Source of the DNA: Advenella kashmirensis WT001
GTDB lineage: Bacteria; Pseudomonadota; Gammaproteobacteria; Burkholderiales; Burkholderiaceae_B
Assembly: GCF_000219915.2 (NCBI RefSeq)
Contig: NC_017964.1
Location: 496,001 to 560,000, forward strand
Direction of reading: 5' to 3'
DNA length: 64,000 bases
Shown: one piece after another, positions 49,165 to 60,201 of the stretch
Position numbering within the stretch: position 1 is the first letter of the stretch
Layout: every line of letters begins with the position of its first letter
Notes under the pieces: generated by a model
What the model was told of the DNA's origin: nothing
Database searches by the model: none
What the model saw: the letters and a program-made list of their open reading frames with translations, nothing else
Made by a program: the position numbers and the translations under genes

Positions 49165-49965
49165 ATGTCCGCCGTCCAAGTACAACATCTTTCCAAAGTC
49201 TATAACAGCGTCCGCAACGCAGGTTGGCGGCGTTTTCTGCCGTCCCGGGCTGACCCAGCGCGCGCGCCGTTTCGTGCGCTCGATAATGTGAGTTTCACTG
49301 TTGAAGAGGGTGAGTTTTTTGGCTTGCTGGGCCCCAATGGCGCCGGCAAAACCACGCTCATTTCCCTGCTGGCGGGCTTGTCCCACCCCACCGCAGGCAG
49401 CGCCAGCATCTGTGGCTTTGATGTCGCTGCGCAGTACAAACAGGCCCGTCGCTCGCTGGGTGTGGTGCCGCAGGAGCTGGTGTACGATCCGTTTTTCACG
49501 GTGCGCGAAACCCTGCGTTTGCAATCGGGTTATTTCGGCATTCACCGTAACGACGACTGGATCGACGAAATTTTGCATAACCTGGGCCTGACCGACAAGG
49601 CCGATGCCAATATGCGCGCGCTCTCCGGCGGCATGAAGCGGCGCGTGCTGGTGGCCCAGGCGCTGGTGCACCGTCCGCCCGTCATCATCCTGGATGAGCC
49701 CACCGCAGGCGTAGACGTGGATCTGCGCCGCAGCTTGTGGGACTTTATCGTGCGCCTGAATAAAAGCGGCCACACCATCATGCTTACCACGCACTATCTG
49801 GAAGAGGCCGAAGCCCTGTGCAACCGCATTGCACTTCTGAAGCGCGGGCAAATTGTTGCCCTGGACACCACACAGGCACTTATGGCACGGGTGGGCGGCC
49901 GGGATCTTGAAGAGGCGTTTGTACACATCATGCATAACGGCCTGCAGGAGGAGATCGCATCATGA
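49165..49965 (+). CDS. ABC transporter ATP-binding protein (YadG-like)
   Basis: ATPase of an ABC-2-type exporter, 266 residues. It has Walker A GPNGAGKTT, Q-loop VPQELVYDPFFTVRE, signature ALSGGMKRR, Walker B PVIILDEPTAGVD and switch TTHYLEE. Start ATG 49165 comes only 7 bases after the terminator, so its promoter probably lies inside or before that hairpin. It overlaps the permease gene by ATGA. The substrate is unknown; the position between mla and murA genes is conserved in the order and suggests an envelope role. Confidence 0.93.
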   Translation: MSAVQVQHLSKVYNSVRNAGWRRFLPSRADPARAPFRALDNVSFTVEEGEFFGLLGPNGAGKTTLISLLAGLSHPTAGSASICGFDVAAQYKQARRSLGVVPQELVYDPFFTVRETLRLQSGYFGIHRNDDWIDEILHNLGLTDKADANMRALSGGMKRRVLVAQALVHRPPVIILDEPTAGVDVDLRRSLWDFIVRLNKSGHTIMLTTHYLEEAEALCNRIALLKRGQIVALDTTQALMARVGGRDLEEAFVHIMHNGLQEEIAS

Positions 49966-50747
49966 ATCCGCTGCAGAAAGACATCAAATTCGGTTCGGGT
50001 TTTCCGACCCTGCTCTACAAAGAACTGCTGCGTTTCTGGAAAGTCGCGTTCCAGACCGTTGCCGCCCCGGTCATGACGGCCATGCTGTACCTGCTGGTCT
50101 TTGCCCATGTGCTGGAGGACCGGGTCCGGATGTACGATTCGGTTCCCTATACGGCCTTCCTGATTCCCGGGCTCATGATGATGAGCATGCTGCAAAACGC
50201 CTTTGCCAACCCGTCGTCTTCGCTCATTCAGAGCCGGATTACCGGTAATCTGGTATTTGTGCTGCTGCCGCCGCTGTCCCATTACGAATTTTTCTCCGCC
50301 TATGTGATCGCGGCAGTCCTGCGCGGCCTGGTGGTTGGCCTGGGCATCTGGATCATGGCTTCATTCTTCGTGCCCATATGGCCCGCCAGCATCTTGTGGG
50401 TGCTGGTGTTTGCGGTGCTCTCCTGTTGCATTCTGGCCGTGCTGGGCATTATCGCGGGGCTGTGGTCGGAAAAATTCGACCAGCTGGCAGCGTTCCAGAA
50501 TTTTCTGATCATGCCCGCTACTTTTTTGTCGGGTGTGTTTTATTCTATCCACTCACTGCCCCCATTCTGGCAGGCGGTGTCGCACTGGAATCCGGTTTTC
50601 TATATGATTGACGGATTCCGTTACGGCTTTTTCGAAGTATCGGATGTCTCACCATGGCACAGCGTTGCCGTGGTGGCGGCCTTTTTTGTGTTGCTCTCTG
50701 CCTACGCCCTGCGTTTGCTTGCCCAGGGATATAAACTCCGGACATGA
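49962..50747 (+). CDS. ABC-2-type transporter permease (YadH-like)
   Basis: Membrane partner of the preceding ATPase: 261 residues, six helices, with the ABC-2 end motif NFLIMPATFLSGVFYS and HWNPVFYMIDGFRYGF. It starts inside the ATPase stop and its own stop overlaps ibaG, so the three genes are translationally coupled. Confidence 0.93.
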   Translation: MNPLQKDIKFGSGFPTLLYKELLRFWKVAFQTVAAPVMTAMLYLLVFAHVLEDRVRMYDSVPYTAFLIPGLMMMSMLQNAFANPSSSLIQSRITGNLVFVLLPPLSHYEFFSAYVIAAVLRGLVVGLGIWIMASFFVPIWPASILWVLVFAVLSCCILAVLGIIAGLWSEKFDQLAAFQNFLIMPATFLSGVFYSIHSLPPFWQAVSHWNPVFYMIDGFRYGFFEVSDVSPWHSVAVVAAFFVLLSAYALRLLAQGYKLRT

Positions 50748-50992
50748 CTATGTTACCTACCCCCGAACAGATTCAGCAATATATCGAATCGCATCTGCCC
50801 TGTGAGCACATTGAAGTGCGCGGCGACGGCTCGCACTTCGAAGCGCTGATCGTCAGTACTGTTTTTGAAGGAAAACGACCCATTGCGCGGCACCAGGCGG
50901 TGTACGCAGCGCTGGGCGAAAGAATGAAAGCAGAAATTCACGCGCTTTCAATGAAAACGTTGACCCCCGAAGAGTACCGCAAGCATGGATAA
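50744..50992 (+). CDS. ibaG: BolA-family protein IbaG
   Basis: An 82-residue BolA-fold protein that binds a [2Fe-2S] cluster with monothiol glutaredoxin and takes part in iron-sulfur handling. The conserved core is [27 protein letters not shown] and [14 protein letters not shown]. The ATG overlaps the permease stop, and the gene overlaps murA by 8 bases. IbaG next to murA is a widely conserved pair. Confidence 0.94.
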   Translation: MTMLPTPEQIQQYIESHLPCEHIEVRGDGSHFEALIVSTVFEGKRPIARHQAVYAALGERMKAEIHALSMKTLTPEEYRKHG

Positions 50993-52241
50993 ACTCAAAA
51001 TTGTCGGCGGGCGACGCCTGAACGGCGAAATCAGCATTTCTGGCGCCAAGAATGCGGCATTGCCCATCCTGTGCGCCGCGCTGCTCACGGCCGAACCCGT
51101 GACGTTGCGCAATGTGCCGCAGCTCAATGACATCAGCACCACGGTGCGTCTGCTGGCCGACCTGGGCGTTAAAATTACCCAGGAAGCCGGCGGTATTGTG
51201 CATTTGCAGGCTGACCAGATCACCAATCTGGAGGCCTCGTACGAGCTGGTGAAAACCATGCGCGCCTCTATACTGGTTCTTGGGCCGCTGCTGACGCGGT
51301 TTGGGCAGGCCAAGGTCAGTTTGCCCGGGGGGTGCTCTATCGGCCAGCGTCCGGTAGATCAGCATATCAAGGGCCTGACGGCGCTGGGCGCCGACATTGC
51401 CGTGGAATACGGGTTCGTCGTGGCAAGCGCCACGCGCCTGAAGGGTGCATCCATTGTGACCGATATGGTGACAGTAGGGGGGACCGAACAGTTTCTGATG
51501 GCTGCGGCACTGGCCGAAGGCCAGACGGTGCTGGAAAATGCCGCACGCGAACCGGAAGTAGTGGATCTGGCCGAAATGCTGATCTCCATGGGCGCGCGCA
51601 TTTCAGGACATGGCACCGACCGGATCGTCATTGACGGCGTTGAGCGCCTGCACGGCACAGACTATACCGTGGTGCCCGATCGTATCGAAGCGGGTTCTTT
51701 TCTGTGCGCAGTCGGCGCAACCGGTGGCGACATCATGTTGCGCAATGCCGCGCCCGATACCATGGGCGCCACGCTGGACAAGCTCATCGACGCCGGCCTG
51801 ACCATTGAAACAGGCGCAGACTGGATTCGCGCATCAATGCAGGCACGGCCCAAAGCCGTGGGCTTTCGGACGCGTGAGTATCCGGGGTTTCCGACAGACA
51901 TGCAGGCCCAGTTGCTGGCGCTCAATACGGTGGCAGCGGGAACAGCCTTTGTTGTCGAAAACATATTCGAAAACCGTTACATGCACGTACCCGAACTGAT
52001 ACGCATGGGCGCTGATATCGAACTGGATGGCCACACCGCGGTCATCAACGGCGTGCAGCAGCTCATGGGTGCCCAGGTCATGGCGACCGATCTGCGGGCC
52101 TCAGCCAGTCTGGTCATTGCCGGCCTGGCGGCAACTGGTGAAACCATCATTGATCGCATCTATCATCTGGATCGCGGTTACGAAAAAATGGAAGACAAGC
52201 TGCAGGCGGTGGGTGCCGACATCCAGCGACTGCGGAGTTGA
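50985..52241 (+). CDS. murA: UDP-N-acetylglucosamine 1-carboxyvinyltransferase
   Basis: First committed step of peptidoglycan synthesis: adds enolpyruvate from PEP to UDP-GlcNAc. The 418-residue protein has [17 protein letters not shown] (Lys/Asn of the active site), the catalytic-loop [13 protein letters not shown] with the fosfomycin-target Cys, and [14 protein letters not shown]. Intact. It uses the UDP-GlcNAc made by GlmS and GlmU, also in this window. hisG follows after 5 bases. Confidence 0.98.
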   Translation: MDKLKIVGGRRLNGEISISGAKNAALPILCAALLTAEPVTLRNVPQLNDISTTVRLLADLGVKITQEAGGIVHLQADQITNLEASYELVKTMRASILVLGPLLTRFGQAKVSLPGGCSIGQRPVDQHIKGLTALGADIAVEYGFVVASATRLKGASIVTDMVTVGGTEQFLMAAALAEGQTVLENAAREPEVVDLAEMLISMGARISGHGTDRIVIDGVERLHGTDYTVVPDRIEAGSFLCAVGATGGDIMLRNAAPDTMGATLDKLIDAGLTIETGADWIRASMQARPKAVGFRTREYPGFPTDMQAQLLALNTVAAGTAFVVENIFENRYMHVPELIRMGADIELDGHTAVINGVQQLMGAQVMATDLRASASLVIAGLAATGETIIDRIYHLDRGYEKMEDKLQAVGADIQRLRS

Positions 52242-52246
52242 TACTC

Positions 52247-52915
52247 ATGACACAGAATCCCCAACTGACCATGGCCCTGTCCAAAGGGCGTATCTTTGAA
52301 GAAACGCTGCCGCTGCTTGAGCAGGCAGGCATCGTCGTGACCGAGCATCCCGACCAGTCACGCAAGCTGATACTGCCTACCAGTCGCGATGATCTGCGGA
52401 TTTTGATTGTGCGCGCCTCTGATGTGCCTACTTACGTGCAATATGGTGCGGCCGATTTCGGCATCGCCGGTAAAGATGTGCTGTACGAATACAGCAAAGA
52501 ACATCCGGGCGGCCTGTATCAGCCTATCGACCTGAATATCGCACGCTGTCGCCTGGCCGTTGCGGTGCGCGACGGCTTTGACTACGACGCCGCAGTGCGC
52601 CAGGGCGCGCGCCTGCGCGTGGCCACCAAGTACGTTAACGTGGCGCGCGAGCATTTTGCCCGCAAGGGCGTGTATGTTGATATTATTAAGTTATACGGCT
52701 CCATGGAACTGGCGCCGCTGGTCGGACTGGCCGATGCCATTGTCGATGTTGTCTCCACTGGTGGCACCCTGCGCGCCAATGGCCTGGTCGCCGTCGAAGA
52801 TGTCATGCCCGTGTCTTCACGGCTGATCGTCAATCAGGCGGCACTCAAGACCCGCGCCGCGGTTTTGCAGCCCATACTGGATGCCTTTGAACACGCAACG
52901 CCCTCGCAGGGATAA
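52247..52915 (+). CDS. hisG: ATP phosphoribosyltransferase, short form
   Basis: First enzyme of histidine synthesis, joining ATP and PRPP. At 222 residues it is the short form lacking the C-terminal regulatory domain, which needs the HisZ subunit; hisZ is not in the window. Motifs are [29 protein letters not shown] and the PRPP loop [18 protein letters not shown] 52247 chosen; an upstream TTG lies inside the murA stop. Confidence 0.96.
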   Translation: MTQNPQLTMALSKGRIFEETLPLLEQAGIVVTEHPDQSRKLILPTSRDDLRILIVRASDVPTYVQYGAADFGIAGKDVLYEYSKEHPGGLYQPIDLNIARCRLAVAVRDGFDYDAAVRQGARLRVATKYVNVAREHFARKGVYVDIIKLYGSMELAPLVGLADAIVDVVSTGGTLRANGLVAVEDVMPVSSRLIVNQAALKTRAAVLQPILDAFEHATPSQG

Positions 52916-52924
52916 TCCGAAGCT

Positions 52925-54234
52925 ATGAAACCTGTAATCAATCGACTGGACTCCCGTGCCGACGGGTTCGCGGGTAAGCTACGCCAGCTGCTGGCTTTTG
53001 AAGCCAGCGAAGACGCCCATATCGAACAGGCCGTTGCCGGCATTCTGCAGGACGTCCGGCAGCGCGGTGATGCAGCCGTGCTGCAATACACGGCCAAATT
53101 CGACCGTTTGCCGGTTACTGCAATGGCCGATCTGGAGATTTCGCAGGCAGAGTGCAGGCTGCGCTGGATGCGCTTGCGCCCGCAAGTCGTCAGGCGCTGG
53201 AGCAGGCAGCGCAACGTGTGCGCATGTATCATGATCGGCAGAAAGCCGAATCCTGGCAGTATCAGGAAGCAGACGGTACGGTGCTGGGTCAAAAAATTAC
53301 CCCCATGGACCGCGTCGGGCTCTACGTGCCCGGCGGCAAGGCGGCCTATCCCTCTTCGGTGCTGATGAACGCCATTCCGGCCAAGGTGGCCGGGGTGGGC
53401 GAAGTGATCATGGTTACACCCACGCCCGACGGCTCGCGTAATCCGCTGGTACTGGCCGCTGCCGCCGTGGCTGGCGTTGATCGCGTGGTTGCCATCGGCG
53501 GTGCCCAGGCGGTAGGAGCGCTGGCTTATGGCACCGACAGCATTGCCGCCGTGGATAAAATTGTCGGCCCTGGCAACGCCTATGTGGCCGCAGCCAAGCG
53601 CCGGGTATTCGGTACGGTAGGCATTGATATGGTCGCCGGCCCCAGCGAGATTCTGATTATCTGTGACGGCACCACGCCGGCAGACTGGATCGCCATGGAT
53701 CTGTTTTCCCAGGCCGAGCATGATGAACTGGCCCAGGCCATTTTGCTGTGTCCCGATGCCGGTTTCCTGGAACAAGTGCAGGAGGCGATCGAACGCCTGC
53801 TGCCCACCATGCCGCGTGCCCAGATCCTGGCCAAAAGCCTGTCTGATCGAGGCGCATTGATTCTGGTGCAAGACCTTGATGAGGCAGTTTCTATTGCAAA
53901 TGAAATTGCACCCGAGCATCTTGAAATTTCCACCGAAAATGCGCCAGCGCTTGCCGAGAAAATTCGCCATGCTGGTGCGATTTTTCTTGGCCGTTTTTCG
54001 TCCGAAGCGCTGGGAGACTATTGCGCCGGACCCAACCACGTGCTGCCCACAGCGCGTACCGCCCGCTTTTCCTCGCCGCTGGGCGTCTATGATTTTCAGA
54101 AACGCAGCAGTATTATCCAGGTGTCCGAGGCAGGAGCGATTACACTAGGGGCGATTGCCGCTGAACTGGCCGATGGCGAAGGCCTCGCTGCGCACGCGCA
54201 GAGCGCGCGCTACCGCCTGAACACTACTACCTGA
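52925..54234 (+). CDS. hisD: Histidinol dehydrogenase (frameshift)
   Basis: Oxidises histidinol to histidine in two NAD steps using zinc. The N-terminal part (residues 1-76) is followed by a break at 53151-53152; one added G (GAGGTGCAG) leads straight into [10 protein letters not shown]. The rest is complete: [61 protein letters not shown] and [13 protein letters not shown]. Restored length 436. hisC, usually next, is absent here. Confidence 0.96.
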
Positions 54235-54243
54235 TGATAAGTT

Positions 54244-54831
54244 ATGCGAACCGCTGACATTACCCGAAATACCAATGAAACCCGCATCGCGGTTTCACTG
54301 AACCTGGATGGCACAGGCAAACAGTCCATTGATACCGGCGTGCCTTTTCTTGATCATATGATCGACCAGATTGCGCGTCATGGCCTCATTGATCTTGATA
54401 TCAAATGCGAAGGCGATGTGCATATCGACGATCACCACACAGTGGAAGACGTCGGCATCACGCTGGGCCAGGCCGTGGCCAAGGCAGTCGGCGACAAAAA
54501 GGGACTTACCCGCTACGGTCATTCCTATGTGCCGCTGGATGAAGCCCTGTCGCGCGTGGTCATTGATTTTTCCGGCCGTCCGGGCCTCGAGTACCACATT
54601 CCCTTTACCCGCTCGCATGTCGGGCGTTTTGACGTTGATCTGATGCGTGAGTTTTTCCAGGGCTTTGTCAATCATGCGCTGGTGACCATGCATATCGACA
54701 ACTTGCGCGGTACCAATTCGCATCATCAGGCCGAAACCGTGTTCAAGGCATTCGGACGGGCGCTGCGCATGGCGCTCACGCCAGATGCGCGCAGCGAAGG
54801 CGTGATTCCCTCGACCAAAGGCGTGCTGTAA
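54244..54831 (+). CDS. hisB: Imidazoleglycerol-phosphate dehydratase
   Basis: Dehydrates imidazoleglycerol phosphate to imidazole acetol phosphate. Monofunctional form of 195 residues, without the phosphatase domain found in E. coli. Metal-binding motifs are complete: [37 protein letters not shown] and GTNSHHQAE. No clear ribosome site; likely coupled to hisD 9 bases upstream. Confidence 0.97.
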   Translation: MRTADITRNTNETRIAVSLNLDGTGKQSIDTGVPFLDHMIDQIARHGLIDLDIKCEGDVHIDDHHTVEDVGITLGQAVAKAVGDKKGLTRYGHSYVPLDEALSRVVIDFSGRPGLEYHIPFTRSHVGRFDVDLMREFFQGFVNHALVTMHIDNLRGTNSHHQAETVFKAFGRALRMALTPDARSEGVIPSTKGVL

Positions 54832-54847
54832 TGGCGGGAATGCTTTT

Positions 54848-55531
54848 ATGAGCAGCAAAATTGCCATCGTTGATTATGGCATGGGAAATCTGCATTCAGT
54901 AGAGCGCGCCTTGCGTCATGCAGCAAGTGAAGCAGATGTCTATCTTGCTTCCGATGTGGCGGCGCTCGAGAAAGCAGACCGGATTGTGTTTCCGGGGCAG
55001 GGGGCCATGCCCGATTGCATGCGCAATCTGCAGCGTTCCGGGCTGATGCAGACCGTGCTTCGTGCCGCTGAAAGCAAGCCCCTGCTGGGCGTCTGTGTGG
55101 GTGAGCAGATGCTGATGCAGTACAGTGAAGAAGGCGATGTACCGTGTCTGGGGATTTTCCCTGGCATGGTGCGCAAGTTTGCCGGACCGCAATTTGCCGT
55201 GAATCTGCAGGAGCAGTCTGATACGTCTGCTGCGCACGTACAGCACGAGGCGCGCCCGCTCAAAGTGCCGCACATGGGCTGGAGCCGGGTAAAGCAGGCA
55301 AAACCGCATGCATTGTGGGATGGAATCCCGGACGATAGCTTTTTTTATTTCGTCCACAGTTATTATGTTGATCCGGCAGATACCGCCATCTCGGTGGGCG
55401 AAACCGTATACGGACACAATTTTACCTGTGCCGTGGCGCGGGACAATATCTTTGCAGTGCAGTTTCACCCCGAAAAAAGCGCGCAGTTAGGCTTGCGTCT
55501 TTATCGGAATTTTGTAAACTGGGATATCTGA
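54848..55531 (+). CDS. hisH: Imidazole glycerol phosphate synthase glutaminase subunit
   Basis: Supplies ammonia to HisF. The 227-residue class I amidotransferase has [26 protein letters not shown], the nucleophile Cys83 in [17 protein letters not shown] and the His/Glu pair in VQFHPEKS. Complete triad, intact. Confidence 0.96.
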   Translation: MSSKIAIVDYGMGNLHSVERALRHAASEADVYLASDVAALEKADRIVFPGQGAMPDCMRNLQRSGLMQTVLRAAESKPLLGVCVGEQMLMQYSEEGDVPCLGIFPGMVRKFAGPQFAVNLQEQSDTSAAHVQHEARPLKVPHMGWSRVKQAKPHALWDGIPDDSFFYFVHSYYVDPADTAISVGETVYGHNFTCAVARDNIFAVQFHPEKSAQLGLRLYRNFVNWDI

Positions 55532-55622
55532 CCGTTAAGGTCACGGCAGTTGGGTGAATTGTGAAATCGCATCATGCGTTCCATGATTTTAATTTTATTC
55601 TTATTTTGATAATCTGATTGTT

Positions 55623-56375
55623 ATGCTGCTCATACCAGCCATTGATTTGAAGGACGGACGTTGTGTCCGCCTGCGCCAGGGAGACTTGCAGGATGCCACC
55701 ATTTTTTCCGAAGACCCGGTTACCGTCGCGGAACAATGGTATGACCAGGGCGCAAGACGCCTGCATCTGGTCGACCTGAACGGGGCCGTCGCTGGCAAAC
55801 CCAAAAACGAAGATGTGATCAGGGCCATTGTGCGGGCCGTCGGAGACGACATTCCGGTACAGATTGGCGGTGGCATCCGCGATCTGGATACCATTGAACG
55901 GTATCTGGATTTCGGCATCGAGTATGTCATTATCGGGACGGCGGCCGTGAAGGATCCTGGTTTTCTGCAGGATGCCTGCAGCGCGTTTCCGGGCAACATC
56001 ATTGTCGGGCTCGATGCCAGGGATGGCAAGGTAGCAACCGATGGGTGGAGCAAACTGACCAAGCATGATGTGCTCGATCTTGGCCGCAAGTTCGAAGACT
56101 ACGGCGTTGAGTCCATTATCTATACCGATATTGGCCGCGATGGCATGCTGACTGGTGTCAATATCGAAGCCACGGTGCGTCTGGCCCAGCACGTCCGGAT
56201 TCCGGTCATTGCCTCGGGCGGCGTTACCGACCTGACCGATATCGAAGCTTTGTGTGCAGTTGAACAGGAAGGCGTCGAAGGCGTCATTCTGGGACGCAGC
56301 ATCTACGAAGGCACCCTGGATTTTCAGGCGGCGCAGGACATGGCTGACGAGCTGAACGGGGACGAGCTGGAGTGA
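55623..56375 (+). CDS. hisA: ProFAR isomerase
   Basis: Isomerises phosphoribosylformimino-AICAR-phosphate. A 250-residue (beta/alpha)8 barrel with the paired phosphate sites of the HisA/HisF family: [14 protein letters not shown] with catalytic Asp, [30 protein letters not shown] and [13 protein letters not shown]. It overlaps hisF by GTGA. Confidence 0.97.
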   Translation: MLLIPAIDLKDGRCVRLRQGDLQDATIFSEDPVTVAEQWYDQGARRLHLVDLNGAVAGKPKNEDVIRAIVRAVGDDIPVQIGGGIRDLDTIERYLDFGIEYVIIGTAAVKDPGFLQDACSAFPGNIIVGLDARDGKVATDGWSKLTKHDVLDLGRKFEDYGVESIIYTDIGRDGMLTGVNIEATVRLAQHVRIPVIASGGVTDLTDIEALCAVEQEGVEGVILGRSIYEGTLDFQAAQDMADELNGDELE

Positions 56376-57174
56376 CACATTCTACGGCACCGGCGCATAC
56401 CCTGACCACTCGCGTCATCCCGTGCCTTGATGTAACGGCCGGACGCGTCGTCAAAGGGGTCAATTTTGTCCAGCTGCGCGATGCCGGTGACCCGGTGGAA
56501 ATCGCCAGGCGCTACAATGAACAGGGTGCCGACGAACTCACGTTCCTGGACATTACGGCTACCAGTGACGGCAAGGATCTGACCTTGTCCATGATAGAGC
56601 AGGTGGCATCGGAAGTGTTTATTCCGCTCACGGTCGGCGGCGGCGTGCGAGCGCTGCCCGACGTGCAACGCCTGCTCAATGCGGGCGCCGACAAGGTGTC
56701 CATCAATAGTGCGGCCGTGAACGAACCCGAGCTGGTGCGCGCCTGCGCTGATTATTACGGTTCACAGTGCATTGTGGTGGCTGTGGATGCGCGCCGGGTC
56801 TCGGCGCCGGGCGAGCCGCTGCGCTGGGAAGTGTTTACCCACGGCGGGCGCAAGCCACGGGCATCGATGCCGTTGCCTGGGCGGTGCGTATGGCCCGCTA
56901 TGGCGCCGGTGAATTATTGATTACCAGCATGGACCAGGATGGCACGCAGGCCGGGTTCGACCTGCAACTGACCCGAACTATTTCCGATGCAGTGGCCGTG
57001 CCGGTGATCGCCTCCGGCGGGGTGGGCAATTTGCAACATCTGTGCGATGGCGTTAACGAAGGGCGCGCCAGTGCGGTGCTGGCCGCCAGCATATTCCATT
57101 ACGGCGATTACAGTATCGCGCAGGCCAAGGCATATATGGCCGAACACGGGATACAGGTCAGGAACACGCAATGA
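56372..57174 (+). CDS. hisF: Imidazole glycerol phosphate synthase cyclase subunit (frameshift)
   Basis: Forms imidazoleglycerol phosphate and AICAR using ammonia from HisH. GTG start overlaps the hisA stop. The barrel shows [32 protein letters not shown] and VSINSAAV, then breaks at 56854; one added G (AAGGCCACG) gives [14 protein letters not shown], followed by [14 protein letters not shown] and [13 protein letters not shown]. Restored length 267; both catalytic Asp present. Confidence 0.96.
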
Positions 57175-57563
57175 ACTGGATAGACGAGGTAGTATTTGAT
57201 GCTGACGGCCTGGTGCCTGCTATCGCGCAGGACTGGCAAAGCGGCCGGATTCTGATGGTGGCCTGGATGAATCGGGAGTCGTTGCTTGAAACCGCGCAAA
57301 CCGGCAGAGCCGTCTATTGGTCGCGGTCGCGCAAGCGGCTCTGGCGCAAGGGCGAAGAGTCGGGTAATACGCAGCGGGTGTGTTCGCTCCGTCTGGATTG
57401 CGACGGCGACGTGATACTGCTTACTGTTGAACAGCAGGGCGGCGTGGCCTGCCATACCGGACGCGAGAGCTGTTTTTTTCGTGAGCTCACCGGCGATGCA
57501 TCTGCACGGCAATGGCAGATAACCGATGAGGTGCTCAAGGATCCGGAGAGCATGTACAAATGA
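57171..57563 (+). CDS. hisI: Phosphoribosyl-AMP cyclohydrolase
   Basis: Opens the adenine ring of PR-AMP. The 130-residue protein has [45 protein letters not shown] and the zinc ligands in [12 protein letters not shown]. Separate from hisE, as in Betaproteobacteria. ATGA overlap with hisF and with hisE. Confidence 0.97.
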   Translation: MNWIDEVVFDADGLVPAIAQDWQSGRILMVAWMNRESLLETAQTGRAVYWSRSRKRLWRKGEESGNTQRVCSLRLDCDGDVILLTVEQQGGVACHTGRESCFFRELTGDASARQWQITDEVLKDPESMYK

Positions 57564-57946
57564 CGCAAAATAACCTGCCCGCGCCAACGGCCGATATTCT
57601 GGTTCGTTTGGCCGATGTGCTGGAAACACGCAGGCCACAGGCCGGCGGTGATTCACAATCGTCATATACGGCCAAATTGCTGGCGCGTGGGCCCGATGCC
57701 TTTCTCAAGAAAATCGGCGAGGAAGCCACCGAACTGGTCATGGCCGCAAAAGATGGCGTACCCGAGCGGATTGTGTCTGAAACGGCAGATCTGTGGTTTC
57801 ACTGTCTGGTGGCGCTAACCCATTATGGGCTGCGTCCTGAGGACGTGCTGGCCGAGCTGGCTCGCCGCGAAGGCCTGTCCGGGCTGGCAGAAAAGGCAGC
57901 GCGCAGTCATGAAGGCGTTAACAGTACGCCGGATCGCAGTGCATAA
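57560..57946 (+). CDS. hisE: Phosphoribosyl-ATP pyrophosphatase
   Basis: Removes pyrophosphate from PR-ATP. The 128-residue all-helical protein has [32 protein letters not shown] and the [15 protein letters not shown] segment of the MazG-like metal site. Last gene of the his run. The HIT-protein gene often found next in relatives is absent. Confidence 0.95.
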   Translation: MTQNNLPAPTADILVRLADVLETRRPQAGGDSQSSYTAKLLARGPDAFLKKIGEEATELVMAAKDGVPERIVSETADLWFHCLVALTHYGLRPEDVLAELARREGLSGLAEKAARSHEGVNSTPDRSA

Positions 57947-57982
57947 CTGCGATTACGTTCATGATATTTCCCTATTGATTCG

Positions 57983-57994
57983 CCAATTAATTGG
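57983..57994. promoter_or_regulatory. Palindrome and -10 box before tatA
   Basis: CCAATTAATTGG is a perfect 12-base palindrome directly followed by TATAGT (57995-58000), a good -10 hexamer about 37 bases before tatA. A TTGATT lies 14 bases before TATAGT, too close for a normal -35. The palindrome would sit in the spacer, a usual operator place. Confidence 0.45.
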
Positions 57995-58036
57995 TATAGT
58001 ATGCGTATTCACGCAATCTGATTTCAGGAGTAACAC

Positions 58037-58312
58037 TTGGGCAGTCTAAGTATCTGGCACTGGTTGATCGTACTGGTCATTATCGCCCTCATTTTCGGTA
58101 CCAAAAAGCTGCGCAATGTAGGCGAAGATCTGGGTGGTGCTGTCAAGGGGTTCAAGAAAGGCATCAAGGATGCCAATGAAGAAGCCGATTCGTCCAAAGA
58201 CGATGGGCTCAATCGCAAGGTTGCCGACACGCAGAATCCTGCACGGTCCGACACGGCAGCGCGCACCAATCAGGATGCGATCGACGTGCAGGCTCGCGAC
58301 AAGTCCGAATAA
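58037..58312 (+). CDS. tatA: Sec-independent protein translocase subunit TatA
   Basis: Pore-forming subunit for export of folded proteins. TTG start with CAGGAG 6 bases upstream. The 91-residue protein has an N-terminal helix (about 5-21, [16 protein letters not shown]), the [20 protein letters not shown] hinge and amphipathic helix, and a charged tail. It leads tatABC. Confidence 0.95.
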   Translation: MGSLSIWHWLIVLVIIALIFGTKKLRNVGEDLGGAVKGFKKGIKDANEEADSSKDDGLNRKVADTQNPARSDTAARTNQDAIDVQARDKSE

Positions 58313-58378
58313 AGACGTCGTGCCGACGGTCGGCATTCGCTGCGGCATACCCGCCGATCTTCTTGAAAAGTAGCAAGT

Positions 58379-59029
58379 ATGTTTGGTTTAAGTTTCGGAG
58401 AGCTGTTCGTTATCGGTGTTGTGGGGCTTATTGTGATCGGCCCCGAACGCCTGCCTACGGTCGCCCGTACGCTGGGCCATCTGGTCGGGCGCGCGCAGCG
58501 CTACGTGAACGATGTCAAAAGCGATATTCAGCGGGAAGTGGATATCCAGGAAATTGCCAAGATAAAAGAAGAAATGCAGTCTGCCGTCAGCGATGTTAAA
58601 TCGTCGGTAGAAGACACGGCTAGTGCCTTGCGCAACCCGGTCAATGCTCTGCGGGACGATCTTGAGCGCACCGGCAATTCGCTGCGCGATAGCGTCAGCC
58701 CGAACGGCGCGACAACACAACAAGCTGGATCGCAAGCCGCTGGCTCAAACAATCTTGCGGTCGATGCGGTGGTTGATCCTGTCCGGGCAAAGGCGAATCA
58801 AGCCGATACGGTTACGCCAGCCGCTTCAACGGCAACCGGCTCGCAATCGGCCACTGCAGGCGTTGCAGACCTGATGGCGCCCCTGGCAGAACCTCCTGTC
58901 GAGCCTGCCGTGCCATCGGATGTGACGGTTGCGGGCAAAACAGTGGCCGCCGCTGATCGGCCCGATATCAAATCCCCTGAAGCCGACGCGCCGGCTTCTG
59001 CCGTTACCCGTTCCGATAAGCATTCCTGA
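58379..59029 (+). CDS. tatB: Sec-independent protein translocase subunit TatB
   Basis: Receptor partner of TatC. The 216-residue protein begins MFGLSFGELFVIGVVGLIVI, with GPERLPTVARTLG and a long amphipathic helix, then a long Ala/Pro/Val-rich tail (about 110-216) of low complexity. Its stop overlaps tatC by TGATG. Confidence 0.95.
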   Translation: MFGLSFGELFVIGVVGLIVIGPERLPTVARTLGHLVGRAQRYVNDVKSDIQREVDIQEIAKIKEEMQSAVSDVKSSVEDTASALRNPVNALRDDLERTGNSLRDSVSPNGATTQQAGSQAAGSNNLAVDAVVDPVRAKANQADTVTPAASTATGSQSATAGVADLMAPLAEPPVEPAVPSDVTVAGKTVAAADRPDIKSPEADAPASAVTRSDKHS

Positions 59030-59820
59030 TGGCCAATCCAATTCTTCCTCCCGACAACGCGCAGGAAAGTCTGCCTGAAGACAGCTTTTTTTCGCATCTG
59101 ATCGAATTGCGCACCCGCTTGATCAGGGCGTTGCTGGCTGTGATCGGGCTCTTTGCCATTTTGTGTATTTATCCTGGTACGGGCGCAGTCTACGATTTTA
59201 TTGCCCAGCCCATGATTGCGTCGCTGCCTGCCGGCAATCGGATGATCGCCACAGGCGTCATTACGCCGTTTCTGGTGCCGCTCAAAGTAACGTTGTTGCT
59301 TGCGTTCATGATCGCCCTGCCTTACGTGCTGTACCAGGCGTGGGCTTTTATCGCACCAGGGCTGTATCGTCATGAGAAACAGCTGGCCATGCCGCTGGTG
59401 GTCTCCAGCACGCTGCTGTTCTTTTTCGGAATGGCTTTTTGCTACTACATTGTTTTCCATACCATCTTTCATTTCATCGCCATGGTCTCGCCCGAGTCGA
59501 TCAATTTCGCACCGGATATCGAGGCATATCTTGGCTTTGTGATGACCATGTTCCTGGCCTTTGGCGTCACGTTTGAAGTGCCTATAGTCGTTGTCGTGCT
59601 TGTCAGCACCGGCATGGTTACAGTGGATAAGCTCAAATCCATGCGTGGCTATGTCATTGTTGGCGCCTTTGTGATCGCGGCGGTGGTGACGCCACCCGAC
59701 GTCATGTCGCAGTTTCTGCTGGCGGTTCCCCTGTGCCTTTTGTTTGAGCTGGGGTTGTTTGCTGCGCGTTTTTTCAAAGTCAGCAAACTGGATCAGCAGG
59801 ACTCAGAATCTGAAGAATAG
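59029..59820 (+). CDS. tatC: Sec-independent protein translocase subunit TatC
   Basis: Twin-arginine signal receptor with six membrane helices, 263 residues. Conserved parts are FFSHLIELRTRLIRALLAV (signal-binding Glu), TPFLVPLKVTLLLAFMIALP, YQAWAFIAPGLYRHE and FGVTFEVPIVVVVLV. The Rieske protein encoded downstream is a typical Tat substrate. Confidence 0.97.
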   Translation: MANPILPPDNAQESLPEDSFFSHLIELRTRLIRALLAVIGLFAILCIYPGTGAVYDFIAQPMIASLPAGNRMIATGVITPFLVPLKVTLLLAFMIALPYVLYQAWAFIAPGLYRHEKQLAMPLVVSSTLLFFFGMAFCYYIVFHTIFHFIAMVSPESINFAPDIEAYLGFVMTMFLAFGVTFEVPIVVVVLVSTGMVTVDKLKSMRGYVIVGAFVIAAVVTPPDVMSQFLLAVPLCLLFELGLFAARFFKVSKLDQQDSESEE

Positions 59821-60201
59821 GGCGGTTTGCATACCGGCCGGCGTGACGCAGATTCTTTCTGTTCACGTTGTCGCGTCTGTCTTGCCGCGTTTCTTGTTTC
59901 GCTCATTTTTACTTCTTCCTTTGTCTCGTGCTTGCCTTTCGGCGGTTTCCGCAGGAAGGCGTGATCAGTGCGGCCAGTGAAACGCTGTGCCGTTCATGTC
60001 CGCGGTTCAACCGTCTCGTTGCTATTTATCCTGTGTAATCAAATTTCTGTGTGCAACATAATCTGCGTGCTGTTCTGCTACAGCAGGCGCATCGTTGTCA
60101 TCGGAGCGGCGCGCGCCGTGGCATCAGTGAATGGTCGCGAGCGCTCGTGATGCGCGTGGGCGCAGTTCTGCTGCAGCAGGCAGGATGACTGGGTGAAGTG
60201 A

